Source: Pinguiococcus pyrenoidosus (taxonomy: Eukaryota; Sar; Pinguiophyceae; Pinguiochrysidales; Pinguiochrysidaceae). Taken from it: a stretch of DNA of 11,716 bases. The position numbers and the translations under genes are program-made. This document shows positions 1 through 7,591 of the stretch, one piece after another. The stretch's first letter is position 1. The number at the start of each line of letters is the position of its first letter. The notes below the pieces were generated by a model. It saw only the letters and a list, made by a program, of their open reading frames with translations. It did not search any database and was not told where the DNA came from. The stretch lies in NCBI GenBank assembly GCA_019677205.1, contig JAAMXY010002704.1:1-11716 (forward strand), read 5' to 3'.

Positions 1-2202
1 CCTTTCCCAATTCGGAACCCGCCTGCATTGCGCCCTGCGGCGACTTTGGAACCCCCAGGCCAGCCAGCTGGCCCATCATGAAATGCCCAGGCATGGAGGC
101 CATCCCCGCCGTGGGGCTGGATGGCCCATGAACTTGGGCGCCATTTGAAGCGTCCCCAGGTGCCCCCGCCACAGCCGCAGCCGCCGCCACCGCTTGGGAG
201 CTTCCCGAGCCACGGCCACCCGCTGGCGCATGAGGTCTCGGCTCCCCAGGCTGGTTCATGCCCGGACCTTGCGCCCCGTCCGCGACCGCCGCCAGCTGTC
301 CCTTCGGAGCGATCCGCTTCACACCTCCATCGGGCTTGGCCGAGGGATCGCCATTCTGCTTCGTGATCGTCGCCTGCTTCGCGACCCAGGGCCGCCAGAC
401 TCGTTTGCGATTGTTCATGAGCCATCGATCCACCTGGTTGGTGCTGAGTCCCGTGTCGGCGGCGATCTTCTCCTTCTCGGCCTCGGAGGGATACGGGTGA
501 TTGATGTGCTCGGGGCTACAAAACCAATTCTTCAGGTACTCCACAGCAGAACGCGGAAGGAAGCGTCGGCTGTGGCCCATGTGGTAGCTAGTCGAAGGCA
601 TGCTGAGGCGCAGCTCCTGGATCGCCTCAGGGGACGGCTTCGCCAATCGCGGATGCTTGGCCTGGGACTTCTCCTGCCCTGCCTTCCCGCCTCCTTGCGC
701 CGTCCCTCCGCCCCTCTCGCTCTCTGGACTTGGATCCCTCGAAAACCCCTTTGATGGCCAGGCTTCGCCCGTGGACGCCGGGCTGACGAGGGGGCTGAAT
801 GCCGTGGAATCCACGGCCTCCTCACTCAGCGCGAGTCCGGCGTCCTCCTGCTCCTTTGTGGGCAGCGGCCCGGGCTGCTCGACGGTGTCGATCTCCAGCC
901 GGAGCTTCTTCTTCTTCACGGACGGCTCCGCCGCCGGAGGATCCTCGAGCATCTGGGGAGGCAGCGGCACCGGTCGGAGCGCGGGCATCTCCGGGACGCT
1001 CGGTCGTTCCGCAGGCAGAGGAGCTGCGAGTTGTTGACTCAGCGAGACCTCCACCGTCGACTCCTCGCGGGCCCTCTTGACGCCGGGCCGCGGAACCTCT
1101 GGGACGTCGACGTTGTGGTCGTCACTGCTCGAAGCGTGCTTGAGCATCTCCAGATGCATCTCGCGCATGCTCTGCTCGTGGGAGCCCCCAATGCTGCTGA
1201 GCTGCTGCGCTTCCTCGAGCCTCCGGACCCACGTGTGCCGCCGCTTCCCTTCACTGTCATAGAGCGGATCACTCTTTAGGTTGACGTGCTTCAGAATCTC
1301 GAGGTCCGTGTAGTTCAAGGAGCTGGCCGCCCACTGTGCATCCACGTTGGATCGAATCATCTCGTCCATGCGCCCGTTGATCTTGATGCCTTTGTTGGGC
1401 GGCGGCGCGTAGCCGTGCTTAATCATAAATTGCAGGTAGTTCTTCGGATTCTGATGCCGCTTCACCACCGGCGTCCAGTGCCGCTTCCGAATGTTCGTGA
1501 ACCATCGATTGACCTGCACAGGAAAACGATTTTGTGCCTGGCTTAGGAACATGCAAGCACCGGCGCGTTCTTGGAATTTGACGCCAACCTGCTCGGGATT
1601 CAGCCCCGTCACGCTGGACATGACGTTGAGCTCCGCGGCTTCGGGATACGGATGATCGGTGTGCCGCAGGAACCAGGAGATGAGGTAGTCCGTGATCATG
1701 GGATTGAACTTCCCCTTCTTGCCGCCGAAGTGCTGCTGGGTCTGGCTACTGTCGCCGTCCAGATGCGCCTCGTCGTTGTCGGAGTCGCTCGAGTCATCTT
1801 CCTTTACTTTCTCCTTCAGCAACGCGTCCCTAGAAAGATCGAGTCCGCCGAGGGTTTAGCATACAGCCCGGTGGCAGGAGAGCGGAGCCGCGGGTGCCGG
1901 CTATCCGTGTTTCTATCCTTTCGTCTTTCTGTTCGTTTGGTGTCCAATCGCCGGAAAGTACGCACCGGTCTGCCTCGTCATCCTTTGGCCGCATATCCTC
2001 CGCGTCGGCGTCGCTGGGGAAGGTGGCGCTCCGCTGTGTGGTGGAGGTGCCAGCATCGCTTTCCACCTGCTGTATCTGCGATTCCCGTGAGGCCAGCTGA
2101 TGTGCACTCATCATCACCATGCGTTGTTGTTGTTGCTGTAGTTGTTGTTGTTGCTGCTGCTGCTGCTGCTGTTGCTGCTGTTGTTGCTGCTGCTGTTGTT
2201 GC

Positions 2203-2249
<47 letters not shown>

Positions 2250-2262
2250 TTGCTGCTGCCGC

Positions 2263-2309
<47 letters not shown>

Positions 2310-2406
2310 ATGCTGCTGCTGTTGTTGCTGCTGCTGTTGTTGATGATGATGCCGCTGCTGCTGCTGTTGTTGATGATGATGCCGCTGTTGTTGATGCTGA
2401 TGCTGA

Positions 2407-2445
<39 letters not shown>

Positions 2446-3071
2446 TGCGCGCCAAGGTCCATCGTGTGGTTGGGGCTGATCTGCTGAGCATGCGTGGGCG
2501 CGGCTGGCGACGGCTGCGCCTGCATCCTGGGCGAGGAGCTGATGACCACACTTGGGCGCAAAGCGCTCTGCAAGGCCACGTGCTGCTGCGACGTCTGCTG
2601 CAGAGGCATCAACTGCGTCGGCGCGGTCGCGAACGCCGGTCCAAACGGCGTCTGTAGGGGCGGCGGCGGCGGCGCGGTCGCCACGCTTTTGACTCCGTTT
2701 CCAGCGACGTTCACGCCTGGCGCGTGGCTTCCAGGGGGCGTAAGACCCGCGAGACCCTTCGCTCCGCCCATGGCTGCATTGGGCCTCATGTTCACGAGCG
2801 GCGTGACTTGCAGGTGGCGCATGTTGTTGTTCATGCTGCTGAGCACCGCGAAGTTGCCCACCCCGCTGGCGGCCTTGGGCAGTTGGAAGGCCTGGAAGTT
2901 GGACGGCAGCGGCGTCATCGCGCCTTGCAGGCCTGTGGGAGGGGGCAGGTAGTAGGGCGATCCGTCCACGCGGCCATTGAAAGGGTTCCGCTGCGGCGCA
3001 AAGCCACTTCCGCCTGCGCCTCCCGTCGCTCCGCCCTGAGCGCCCGCGTAGAAAGCCTGCTGCGCGTCCAT
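1..3071 (-). CDS. Double TALE-homeodomain, glutamine-rich transcription factor (3' end beyond window)
   Basis: This is a predicted nuclear DNA-binding regulator; 953 residues lie in the window and the frame is open at the left edge. Exons are 3071-1966, 1829-1589 and 1513-1. Introns of 136 bp (GTGCGT...TCTAG) and 75 bp (GTTGGC...TGCAG) join in phases 2 and 0. The start is the first ATG in frame, reading MDAQQAFYAGAQ. Residues 1-208 are low-complexity (Gly, Pro, Ala, Gln), 209-316 are Gln/His-rich, and an acidic linker (KEDDSSDSDNDEAHLDGD) precedes homeodomain 1. TALE homeodomain 1 (about 405-464) has HPYP in the three-residue loop and helix 3 VNRWFTNIRKRHW. TALE homeodomain 2 (about 766-822) has NHPYPSEAEKEKIAADTGL and VDRWLMNNRKRVW. 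Asn51 and Arg53 equivalents are present in both (N456/R458, N816/R818). Basic clusters KRAR (595-598) and VKKKKLRL (from 648) could be nuclear localisation signals. No KNOX, BELL or PBC co-domain was recognised. The homeodomain call is firm; targets are unknown. Confidence 0.88.
395..565 (-). other. TALE homeodomain 2, intronless
   Basis: This domain covers residues about 766-822 of the same protein and lies within one exon. Visible parts are helix 1 (SAVEYLKNWF), the loop CSPEHINHPYPS and helix 3 (VDRWLMNNRKRVWRP). Trp48, Asn51 and Arg53 are kept, while the usual Phe49 is Leu. It shares HPYP, TGL, QV, RW, N, RKR and W.P with homeodomain 1, so the two look like old duplicates that have diverged. 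It is closer to the usual stramenopile TALE form than homeodomain 1 is. Confidence 0.9.
1469..1723 (-). other. TALE homeodomain 1, split by a 75-bp intron
   Basis: This domain covers residues about 405-464 of the Q-rich regulator. The loop carries HTDHPYPEAAELN and the recognition helix reads VNRWFTNIRKR, keeping Trp48, Phe49, Asn51 and Arg53. Position 50 is Thr, where Ile is common in TALE proteins. The intron (1588-1514, phase 0) falls between homeodomain positions 44 and 45 (GLNPEQ / VNRWF), just ahead of the DNA-contacting part of helix 3. Without this splice the frame does not connect the two halves. Confidence 0.88.
2124..2447 (-). repeat. CAG/CAA trinucleotide tract encoding a 108-residue Gln/His-rich domain
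   Basis: The tract lies inside exon 1 of the homeodomain gene and encodes residues 209-316. It is mostly Gln, in mixed CAG and CAA codons, with His (CAT) and Arg (CGG) interruptions. The longest uninterrupted stretch is 14 CAG units (CTG on the plus strand, 2265-2306). A perfect 30-bp tandem duplication at 2328-2357 and 2358-2387 encodes a repeated Q-R-HHH-QQQQQ block. Such domains are common in eukaryotic transcription factors and often mediate activation or self-association; here that is inference. Long open frames on the other five frames (poly-Leu, Ala, Cys, Ser) are by-products of the repeat. Confidence 0.95.
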
Positions 3072-3504
3072 GTCCGCAGAGTCCTCGCGTCCCGCAACCC
3101 CTTCTGTCTGCGCGGCGAGGCCTCGGCCACTTCCCAAGCGCCAAACCGCGGCGCTGACTCCCGCTCCGTTCTGCCTCCGAAGGCGGGAGAGAAGCGCCGG
3201 CGACGGGAGCCGGACAGCGGGTTTCCACCTGGGCCGCCGCGCACGATTCGGGCCGTCAAGCGCTTCACTGGGCTTTCCAAAGGCTCCGCAGAGGCCGTGG
3301 GAGCGCGGACGGGTGGAAGGGAGGGCGCGGGAGAGGCGTCCTGGCCATGGTTTCGGCCGATTCCCCCTGCGGCGCTTGAGCTTAAGACGGGAAAGGAGCG
3401 CTCCGAGAGAGGTGTGGACTATGCCTTCGGAAGGCCCATGTGGAGCGCCTTGTGGAGCCGTGCCATGGCCATATTACGGTGTCCCGGACGGGCGGACGAA
3501 AATC

Positions 3505-4079
3505 ATTGGGCAACGCCCGCCCGAGTCCATCCACGTGCACAAGAGTCCAATCTCATCTCAGCGCGGCCGCTCCTCTTCTGTCGCCATACCACAGCACGGA
3601 CAAAGACTTCGCGGAAGACTCGGCGGGCCTTGTGCACGCCGCGCCAGGGAGCGCCTGGCGATTGGTGCGTGTTCGGCGCCCAAGCACGCCTGTATTCGCG
3701 ACGTCCCCGGAAGCTTGCCGAGTCCAAAGATATATGGCTCGCTCATTGGCCAGAGCACCCGCCGAGTAGCCCATAGAAGGCGTCGCATCGCCCGCGAAGA
3801 TCTTATAGGAATCCATTCTTGTGCCAATCATTGGACATCTCGCGACGATCACGACAGGTGGCTTCGCTAATATATAGAGCTGCGGGTCGTGCTTGCCACA
3901 GATTCGGAGAGGCGAGGCCGAGAGCGAATGAGTGACCAGCAACTTGTCATGGGCAGCGCTGATTCGCTCCGCATTGACCGTCATGCAGCAGCTTCAAAGG
4001 TCGGAACACATCCTCGTCCATACAACGGCTTCGCGTCGACAGGCCGAAAATTTTGCCTTCTCGCGCCGCACCTGATTGG
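3505..4079 (-). promoter_or_regulatory. Cluster of CCAAT motifs upstream of the homeodomain gene
   Basis: ATTGG occurs on the plus strand at 3505-3509, 3661-3665, 3745-3749, 3830-3834 and 4075-4079, giving five CCAAT boxes in the orientation of the homeodomain gene, about 430-1010 bp upstream of its ATG. The fourth is half of a perfect inverted pair, CCAATCATTGG (3824-3834). A G-box core CACGTG is at 3532-3537. CCAAT is the known binding site of NF-Y. Each five-base match is common by chance, so function is unproven. Confidence 0.25.
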
Positions 4080-4125
4080 CCACCAAAGAAGCGGATTTGG
4101 CCAACTCGGAACTTCGTGTTTCTTG

Positions 4126-4170
4126 TACTGTACTGTACTGTACTGTACTGTACTGTGCTGTACTGTACCG
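4126..4170. repeat. TACTG pentanucleotide microsatellite
   Basis: There are nine consecutive five-base units: six perfect TACTG copies, then TGCTG, TACTG and TACCG. The tract lies in intergenic DNA between the homeodomain gene and the peroxidase. Confidence 0.95.
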
Positions 4171-4198
4171 GACCCTGTTGAAACTTCTAAATTTTTAA

Positions 4199-4227
4199 AC
4201 TTCTGAATTACTTCTGAACTTCTGAAC
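4199..4227. repeat. ACTTCTGAA short repeats in an AT-rich patch
   Basis: ACTTCTGAA occurs at 4199-4207, 4210-4218 and 4219-4227, with a degenerate copy (AACTTCTAA) near 4182. The surrounding 4180-4300 is clearly more AT-rich than the rest of the window. Confidence 0.85.
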
Positions 4228-4352
4228 TTGGATATTTCATTCGAAGATTATAAACATAATTTTAAAAAGTACCCTAAAAAGAATGTCAGATCAGATGTTA
4301 AGGCCAATCGAATCAACGGAAAGCGGAAAACTCTAGAAGCTGGAGAACGCAC

Positions 4353-4389
4353 GGCTCCGGAGCCGTCCGGAGCCGTCCGGAGCCGTCCG
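4353..4389. repeat. GAGCCGTCCG minisatellite with an overlapping palindrome
   Basis: Three perfect tandem copies of GAGCCGTCCG lie at 4360-4369, 4370-4379 and 4380-4389. The first overlaps a perfect 14-bp palindrome, CGGCTCCGGAGCCG (4353-4366). Confidence 0.92.
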
Positions 4390-4623
4390 ACACCTTCGGA
4401 CAGATCCCATTCGACCCATGGAGTGCTCGGAAGCGGAGACCGCGGAGAGCGGCCGAGAGACTTCTTCTTTTACTTTGCCGAGAGACTTCATGCCATCCTT
4501 TCCTTCACTTCGACCGAAGCGAAGCTAACCCAACCTAAGGGAGGTCTTGCTTCTCCAGCGCACCCATTCTACGCTGCCAAGGGGCCGGAAGCTACCCCCC
4601 GCTACTCCGCTACCCTGCTACCC

Positions 4624-4656
4624 TGCTCCATCTGCTCCATCTGCTCCATCTGCTCC
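4624..4656. repeat. TGCTCCATC tandem repeat
   Basis: Three perfect nine-base copies (4624-4632, 4633-4641, 4642-4650) are followed by a partial TGCTCC. Degenerate GCTACCC/GCTACTCC units precede them from about 4601. The repeat lies 60-90 bp beyond the peroxidase stop codon, probably in its 3' UTR or just past it. Confidence 0.92.
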
Positions 4657-4683
4657 CCCACTACATCTGCATCCGCGCGAAGG

Positions 4684-4707
4684 TTCGCGCTACCCTTCGC
4701 GCTACCG
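4684..4707. repeat. 12-bp direct repeat next to the peroxidase stop
   Basis: TTCGCGCTACCC (4684-4695) is followed directly by TTCGCGCTACCG (4696-4707), eight bases from the peroxidase stop codon and probably in its 3' UTR. Confidence 0.85.
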
Positions 4708-4715
4708 AGATGCAG

Positions 4716-6542
4716 CTAGTCAATCTTGATGCCTCCCTCCGGCTCGAACTTCGAGCCGAGTTCGCTGAGCTTGGCATGCGCCACCGCGTAGTCCTCAAAG
4801 AATTTGCCTTGGTCCGCCTACGAAAAGCGCGACCAGCGACGGAATACCAACGGATGAGCAGGGCTGAAGGCGGTCGTGCCAACCTCAGGTGCACTTCATG
4901 ACGCACCTTGTAGAGCTGAGCGGTGGGCAGGAAACTATCGTCGAGGAAGAGGCACTCATCTGTCTCCAGCTTGAGCAGATCCGGGTCCACGTCTGTGGGA
5001 GAAGGCGAGTGAGCGGTTCGGCGCTGGTATCTGCTCTTGGTCCCGTAAACTCGCTCCGTCTCGCTCCTTCACGCAAGCTTGATGGGCTCGCCTTCTCCTC
5101 TTCTGACGCATCTGGAAAGCGGATTTGCTCACCTTTGTCGGGCACACTCTCAAAGTATCGGTTGTCGAAGACGAGCCAATTCTCCGTCCAAGACGAGCCA
5201 CCTGCAAAGGCGCCGGGCACGCCAGGCCAAACACAGATGAGGCGAGCCGTCCAGTTTCCCCGAACCACCGCCACGGCACGGCCACGGCATGGGATGGACC
5301 GTGGGAGATCGTGGGAGATCGTGGGAGATCCTGGGGGATCGTGGGGAATGCTGTTGTCCTACCGGTTCTGAACTTCGCTTCTTTCCCGTCATCGCGAGGA
5401 TTGTGGCTTCCATCTGTGAACTTGGTCTTGTCCTTGCCGTAGCCTGCGAGGTGGATGGGAACCCGGCGTCAGCAAGTTTTCGCAAGGGCCTCGTGTCAAG
5501 GGAATAGCGCGGCAACGGCGATGATACCGGATCGGTCCGCGAAGGCTCGGCCCAGCGTGTGGGCGCCACTGAGCGCGACGATCTCCTGGTCGCTGAAGCC
5601 CATACGATGAAACACGTTCCGCAGGTGCTGCTGAGGCGACTTCGCTCCGTCGTCTAGGGGAGGAAGGCAGCAGCGCATTGTAAGGCAAAATATTGGAAAA
5701 AGCCTTCCGCAGTGTTGAGGGAACGACGCCGCTCGCTACGCACCGTACGTGGGACCCGCCCCGGGCAGATTGCCTTCATCCGGGCAGTCTTCTGGCCCTG
5801 CCGTATCGACACGACCGTAGCGCATCGGGATAGCTGGTCCACCTGTAGACAGATGTCGGATTGTTGAGAATCGCTGTCTTCTCTGGAAGGACCAAGCAGC
5901 AACGTTGCAGGCTTACCGCACACTTCGATGGCAACGGCCGACGCCATCTGGATGAGATCCGCGTAGGATACCGCAGGGAACTTCTTCTTCACGGGCTCCA
6001 GCAGCTATCGCACGAGCATGCAGGTAAAGCCACAGGTCAGAGAGAAAGAGAAAGAGCGTTCTCTCTCCGCTTCTTCATTTCGGCGCATCGCCACGCCTGG
6101 TTATTCCGTACCGCCAGCGCGTCCTTGAGCCCCGCATTGGCTCCGTGGTCGATCTCCGGGGAGAAGCGGATGCTTCCGTCGGCCCCGCCTGCAGCCATGC
6201 ATGGACAGCCGTGCCGTCAACCACACGCCAAAAAGGCGGAGACGACTCTGCGGCGTTGCACTGTGTAGCGTACCTTGCATGGGCCAGTCCGCCGTGCTGG
6301 ACGCGTCGTGGGTCCCGCTATCATGCCAAGCCAAGCGCACCTAAAGCAGGCGCCAAGCGAGTGGTGGCGTAAGGAGCGCGGTGCCTCAAACCTGGAGAGC
6401 GGCAGAATCACTCTCCAAAGTTGCACAAAGGCTTTGCATCCGGTACCAGGATGGGCGCGCAGTTGGTTTCGTCCACCATCTTCATGAGCTCCACCTTGCA
6501 CTCCTTGAGCTGGCTGGTCAACGTGTCCACATCCACGGCCAT
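4716..6542 (-). CDS. APX: Ascorbate peroxidase, class I haem peroxidase, chloroplast-type
   Basis: The enzyme reduces H2O2 to water using ascorbate. Ten exons, each joined in frame, give 296 residues: 6542-6447, 6340-6274, 6188-6112, 6004-5917, 5842-5744, 5653-5528, 5443-5363, 5201-5133, 4992-4907 and 4817-4716 (stop TAG). The nine introns are 74-161 bp. The distal site [12 protein letters not shown] holds Arg34, Trp37 and His38. The structural motif DHGANAGL follows, then [24 protein letters not shown]. The proximal site [15 protein letters not shown] has His174. Trp216 (SSWTEN) and Asp246 (LLKLETDE) match the Trp179/Asp208 pair of pea APX, and DRSG keeps the Arg172 equivalent. The Cys32 equivalent (NCAPIL) is present, but the Lys30 equivalent is Thr. 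A loop of about 30 residues between DRSG and SSWT resembles, and exceeds, the chloroplast-type insertion. There is no C-terminal membrane anchor, so the form is soluble. The start is the first ATG of the homologous frame; a further 5' exon is possible. Confidence 0.95.
5301..5350. repeat. 10-bp minisatellite inside peroxidase intron 7
   Basis: There are three perfect GTGGGAGATC units (5301-5310, 5311-5320, 5321-5330), then CTGGGGGATC and GTGGGGAATG. They lie within the intron spanning 5202-5362, which at 161 bp is the longest of the nine peroxidase introns. The tract starts 13 bases inside the donor end as transcribed on the minus strand. A separate CCACGGC-rich stretch lies at about 5270-5290 in the same intron. 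Confidence 0.92.
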
Positions 6543-6663
6543 CTGCAGCTGCGTGCCGCCGCGCGCCAGGGGGCTTTGGGGAAGAGACCCAGACGCAAGT
6601 GCTCAGCATGCGCATTTGATTTCCAGCCTCCGTTCCTCAAGGATGTTTGAAGGAGTACGCTAC

Positions 6664-6828
6664 CGCAGAGGCGCAAAGGCCGCAACGCCAGAGAGAGACA
6701 GCGCCACTGCGGCGGAGAAGAACCGGTGCATTGTGCAGAGCGATGCTTTCACAAAGGGGAGGCACGCGCGCGAGACGCCTTAGAGAGGCTGTTGGACGCA
6801 AAGATACTGCGTCCGAAGTCTTACGCAT
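6664..6828 (-). other. Possible extra 5' exon of the peroxidase gene with a targeting peptide
   Basis: A minus-strand frame starts with ATG at 6828 and reaches a possible donor, GCG|GTAGCG, at 6664 after exactly 55 codons. A possible acceptor, GCTGCAG, directly precedes the peroxidase ATG at 6542. Both junctions are phase 0, so the 121-bp intron would add 55 residues. The peptide begins MRKTSDAVSLRPTASLRRLA. It has many Arg, Ser, Ala and Leu and very few acidic residues, as in organelle transit peptides, but no clear ER signal peptide. An ATG 31 codons further upstream (6921) is in the same frame. The donor is weaker than others in this gene, so this is tentative. Confidence 0.3.
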
Positions 6829-7524
6829 GAGCTGGGGCGAAGCTCGGCCGAAGTGGTCTGTCGCATGAGCGGGAGAGTCTCCAGTCAGTTCAACATGCTT
6901 ATTCATCGAATCTAGAGCCATCCTTGGCTTTGCGAGCTGTATTGGACGGAAATATAGCGGGGATGAAAGGATGACGGATTTTGAAGACTAGTTGCGCCGG
7001 AGGCATCGGATTTGTTCAAGTAACGTGGGGGTGAGGCCTCGATTGGGCGGAATAATTGATGCGCTTTCCGCAGCCTCCGGCGGCCTTCCATGATTGGCAG
7101 AATTACTCGACAATTGCACTTTCGGCGCGTTTGGATACGAGCTCCTACTTTGAACATCCTAGAGCGGCGTCGTACAGCGGCATATGCCCGCGAATCTGAG
7201 CCGTTAACTCTTTCAAAATGCACAAGCAGTTCCTTAATGCTCCATTCCATAGCTGATGCCAAAGAGGAATGGAGTCCGAGCTGAACTGACGCTTTCGGTT
7301 AGGCTTTTCATCCGCTGCCCTGCTGTGCCACAGCTCAAGAGTGGCTGGTTCCGACGCTGACTCCTTTCCTCGCTCTGTGCGCCCCGCAGACGCGCGCTCG
7401 CCCCCCGCTGCGCCCGCTTGTCGCAGCTCAAGCCGCGAAGCAGCGGAGAGGACATGAGAGGGCCGAAGCGGCGTTCCGTTGTGCAGCACAAGCACAGCTC
7501 GTAGCGAAAAGGGTTCGGAAGCCC

Positions 7525-7530
7525 CACGTG
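7525..7530. promoter_or_regulatory. G-box CACGTG upstream of the bestrophin gene
   Basis: A perfect palindromic CACGTG lies 62 bp ahead of the proposed bestrophin ATG. bZIP and bHLH factors bind this core, in plants often at light- or stress-responsive promoters. A single six-base match is weak evidence. Confidence 0.25.
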
Positions 7531-7543
7531 CGCTCAGCGTCGG

Positions 7544-7568
7544 TCTCTCTCTCTCTCTGTCTCTCTTT
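7544..7568 (+). repeat. CT-dinucleotide / pyrimidine tract in the bestrophin leader
   Basis: Almost unbroken CT repeats at 7544-7558 continue as GTCTCTCTTT to 7568, ending about 23 bp before the proposed start codon. This may be a core promoter element or part of the 5' UTR. Confidence 0.85.
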
Positions 7569-7591
7569 GGAAACGAGAGGGACAAACGTTG

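Larger units (their letters stand above)
3072..4715. other. Intergenic region between the homeodomain and peroxidase genes
   Basis: This 1.6-kb stretch lies upstream of the homeodomain gene start and downstream of the peroxidase stop. I recognise no gene in it. The long Arg/Pro-rich frames on either strand have no domain, and their composition is what GC-rich DNA gives by chance. A 143-codon minus-strand frame at 3553-3984 is also unrecognised. The right half (4126-4707) holds several short tandem repeats and an AT-rich patch, listed separately. The promoter and 5' leader of the homeodomain gene should be in the left half, and the 3' UTR of the peroxidase at the right end. No TATA box can be placed with confidence. 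Confidence 0.6.
6543..7591. promoter_or_regulatory. Divergent region between the peroxidase and bestrophin genes
   Basis: About 1.05 kb separates the two head-to-head start codons, so both promoters and 5' leaders should lie here. A CACGTG G-box is at 7525-7530 and a CT-rich tract sits just ahead of the bestrophin ATG. No TATA box is convincing. The part nearest the peroxidase may contain an upstream exon (6664-6828, minus). No independent gene was recognised; the frames present on both strands are Arg/Ser-rich and domainless. Confidence 0.5.

Noticed and set aside
2119-2657. Poly-Leu, poly-Cys, poly-Ala and poly-Ser open frames over the CAG tract
   Set aside because: They are the other five readings of the same trinucleotide repeat. 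Only the Gln frame connects by splicing to recognised homeodomains.
2724-3870. Two overlapping long plus-strand frames (350 and 266 codons)
   Set aside because: They overlap each other and the homeodomain gene, have Arg/Pro/Ser-rich composition and no domain, and are best explained by few stop codons in GC-rich DNA.
3553-3984. A 143-codon minus-strand frame upstream of the homeodomain gene
   Set aside because: It has an ATG and moderate length, but no recognisable motif and no supported splice partner. It more likely lies in the promoter or 5' leader.
4353-4389. The palindrome and repeats as an attachment site or inverted terminal repeat of a mobile element
   Set aside because: There is no matching partner elsewhere in the window, no target-site duplication and no transposase. 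A local minisatellite explains the pattern.
7150-7262. Ankyrin-like fragment on the minus strand (ELLVHFERVNGSDSR in one frame, GHMPLYDAAL in the next)
   Set aside because: A single frame change would give something like one ankyrin repeat, but one weak repeat with no neighbours is within chance. It could be an old pseudogene relic; a translated search against proteins would decide.
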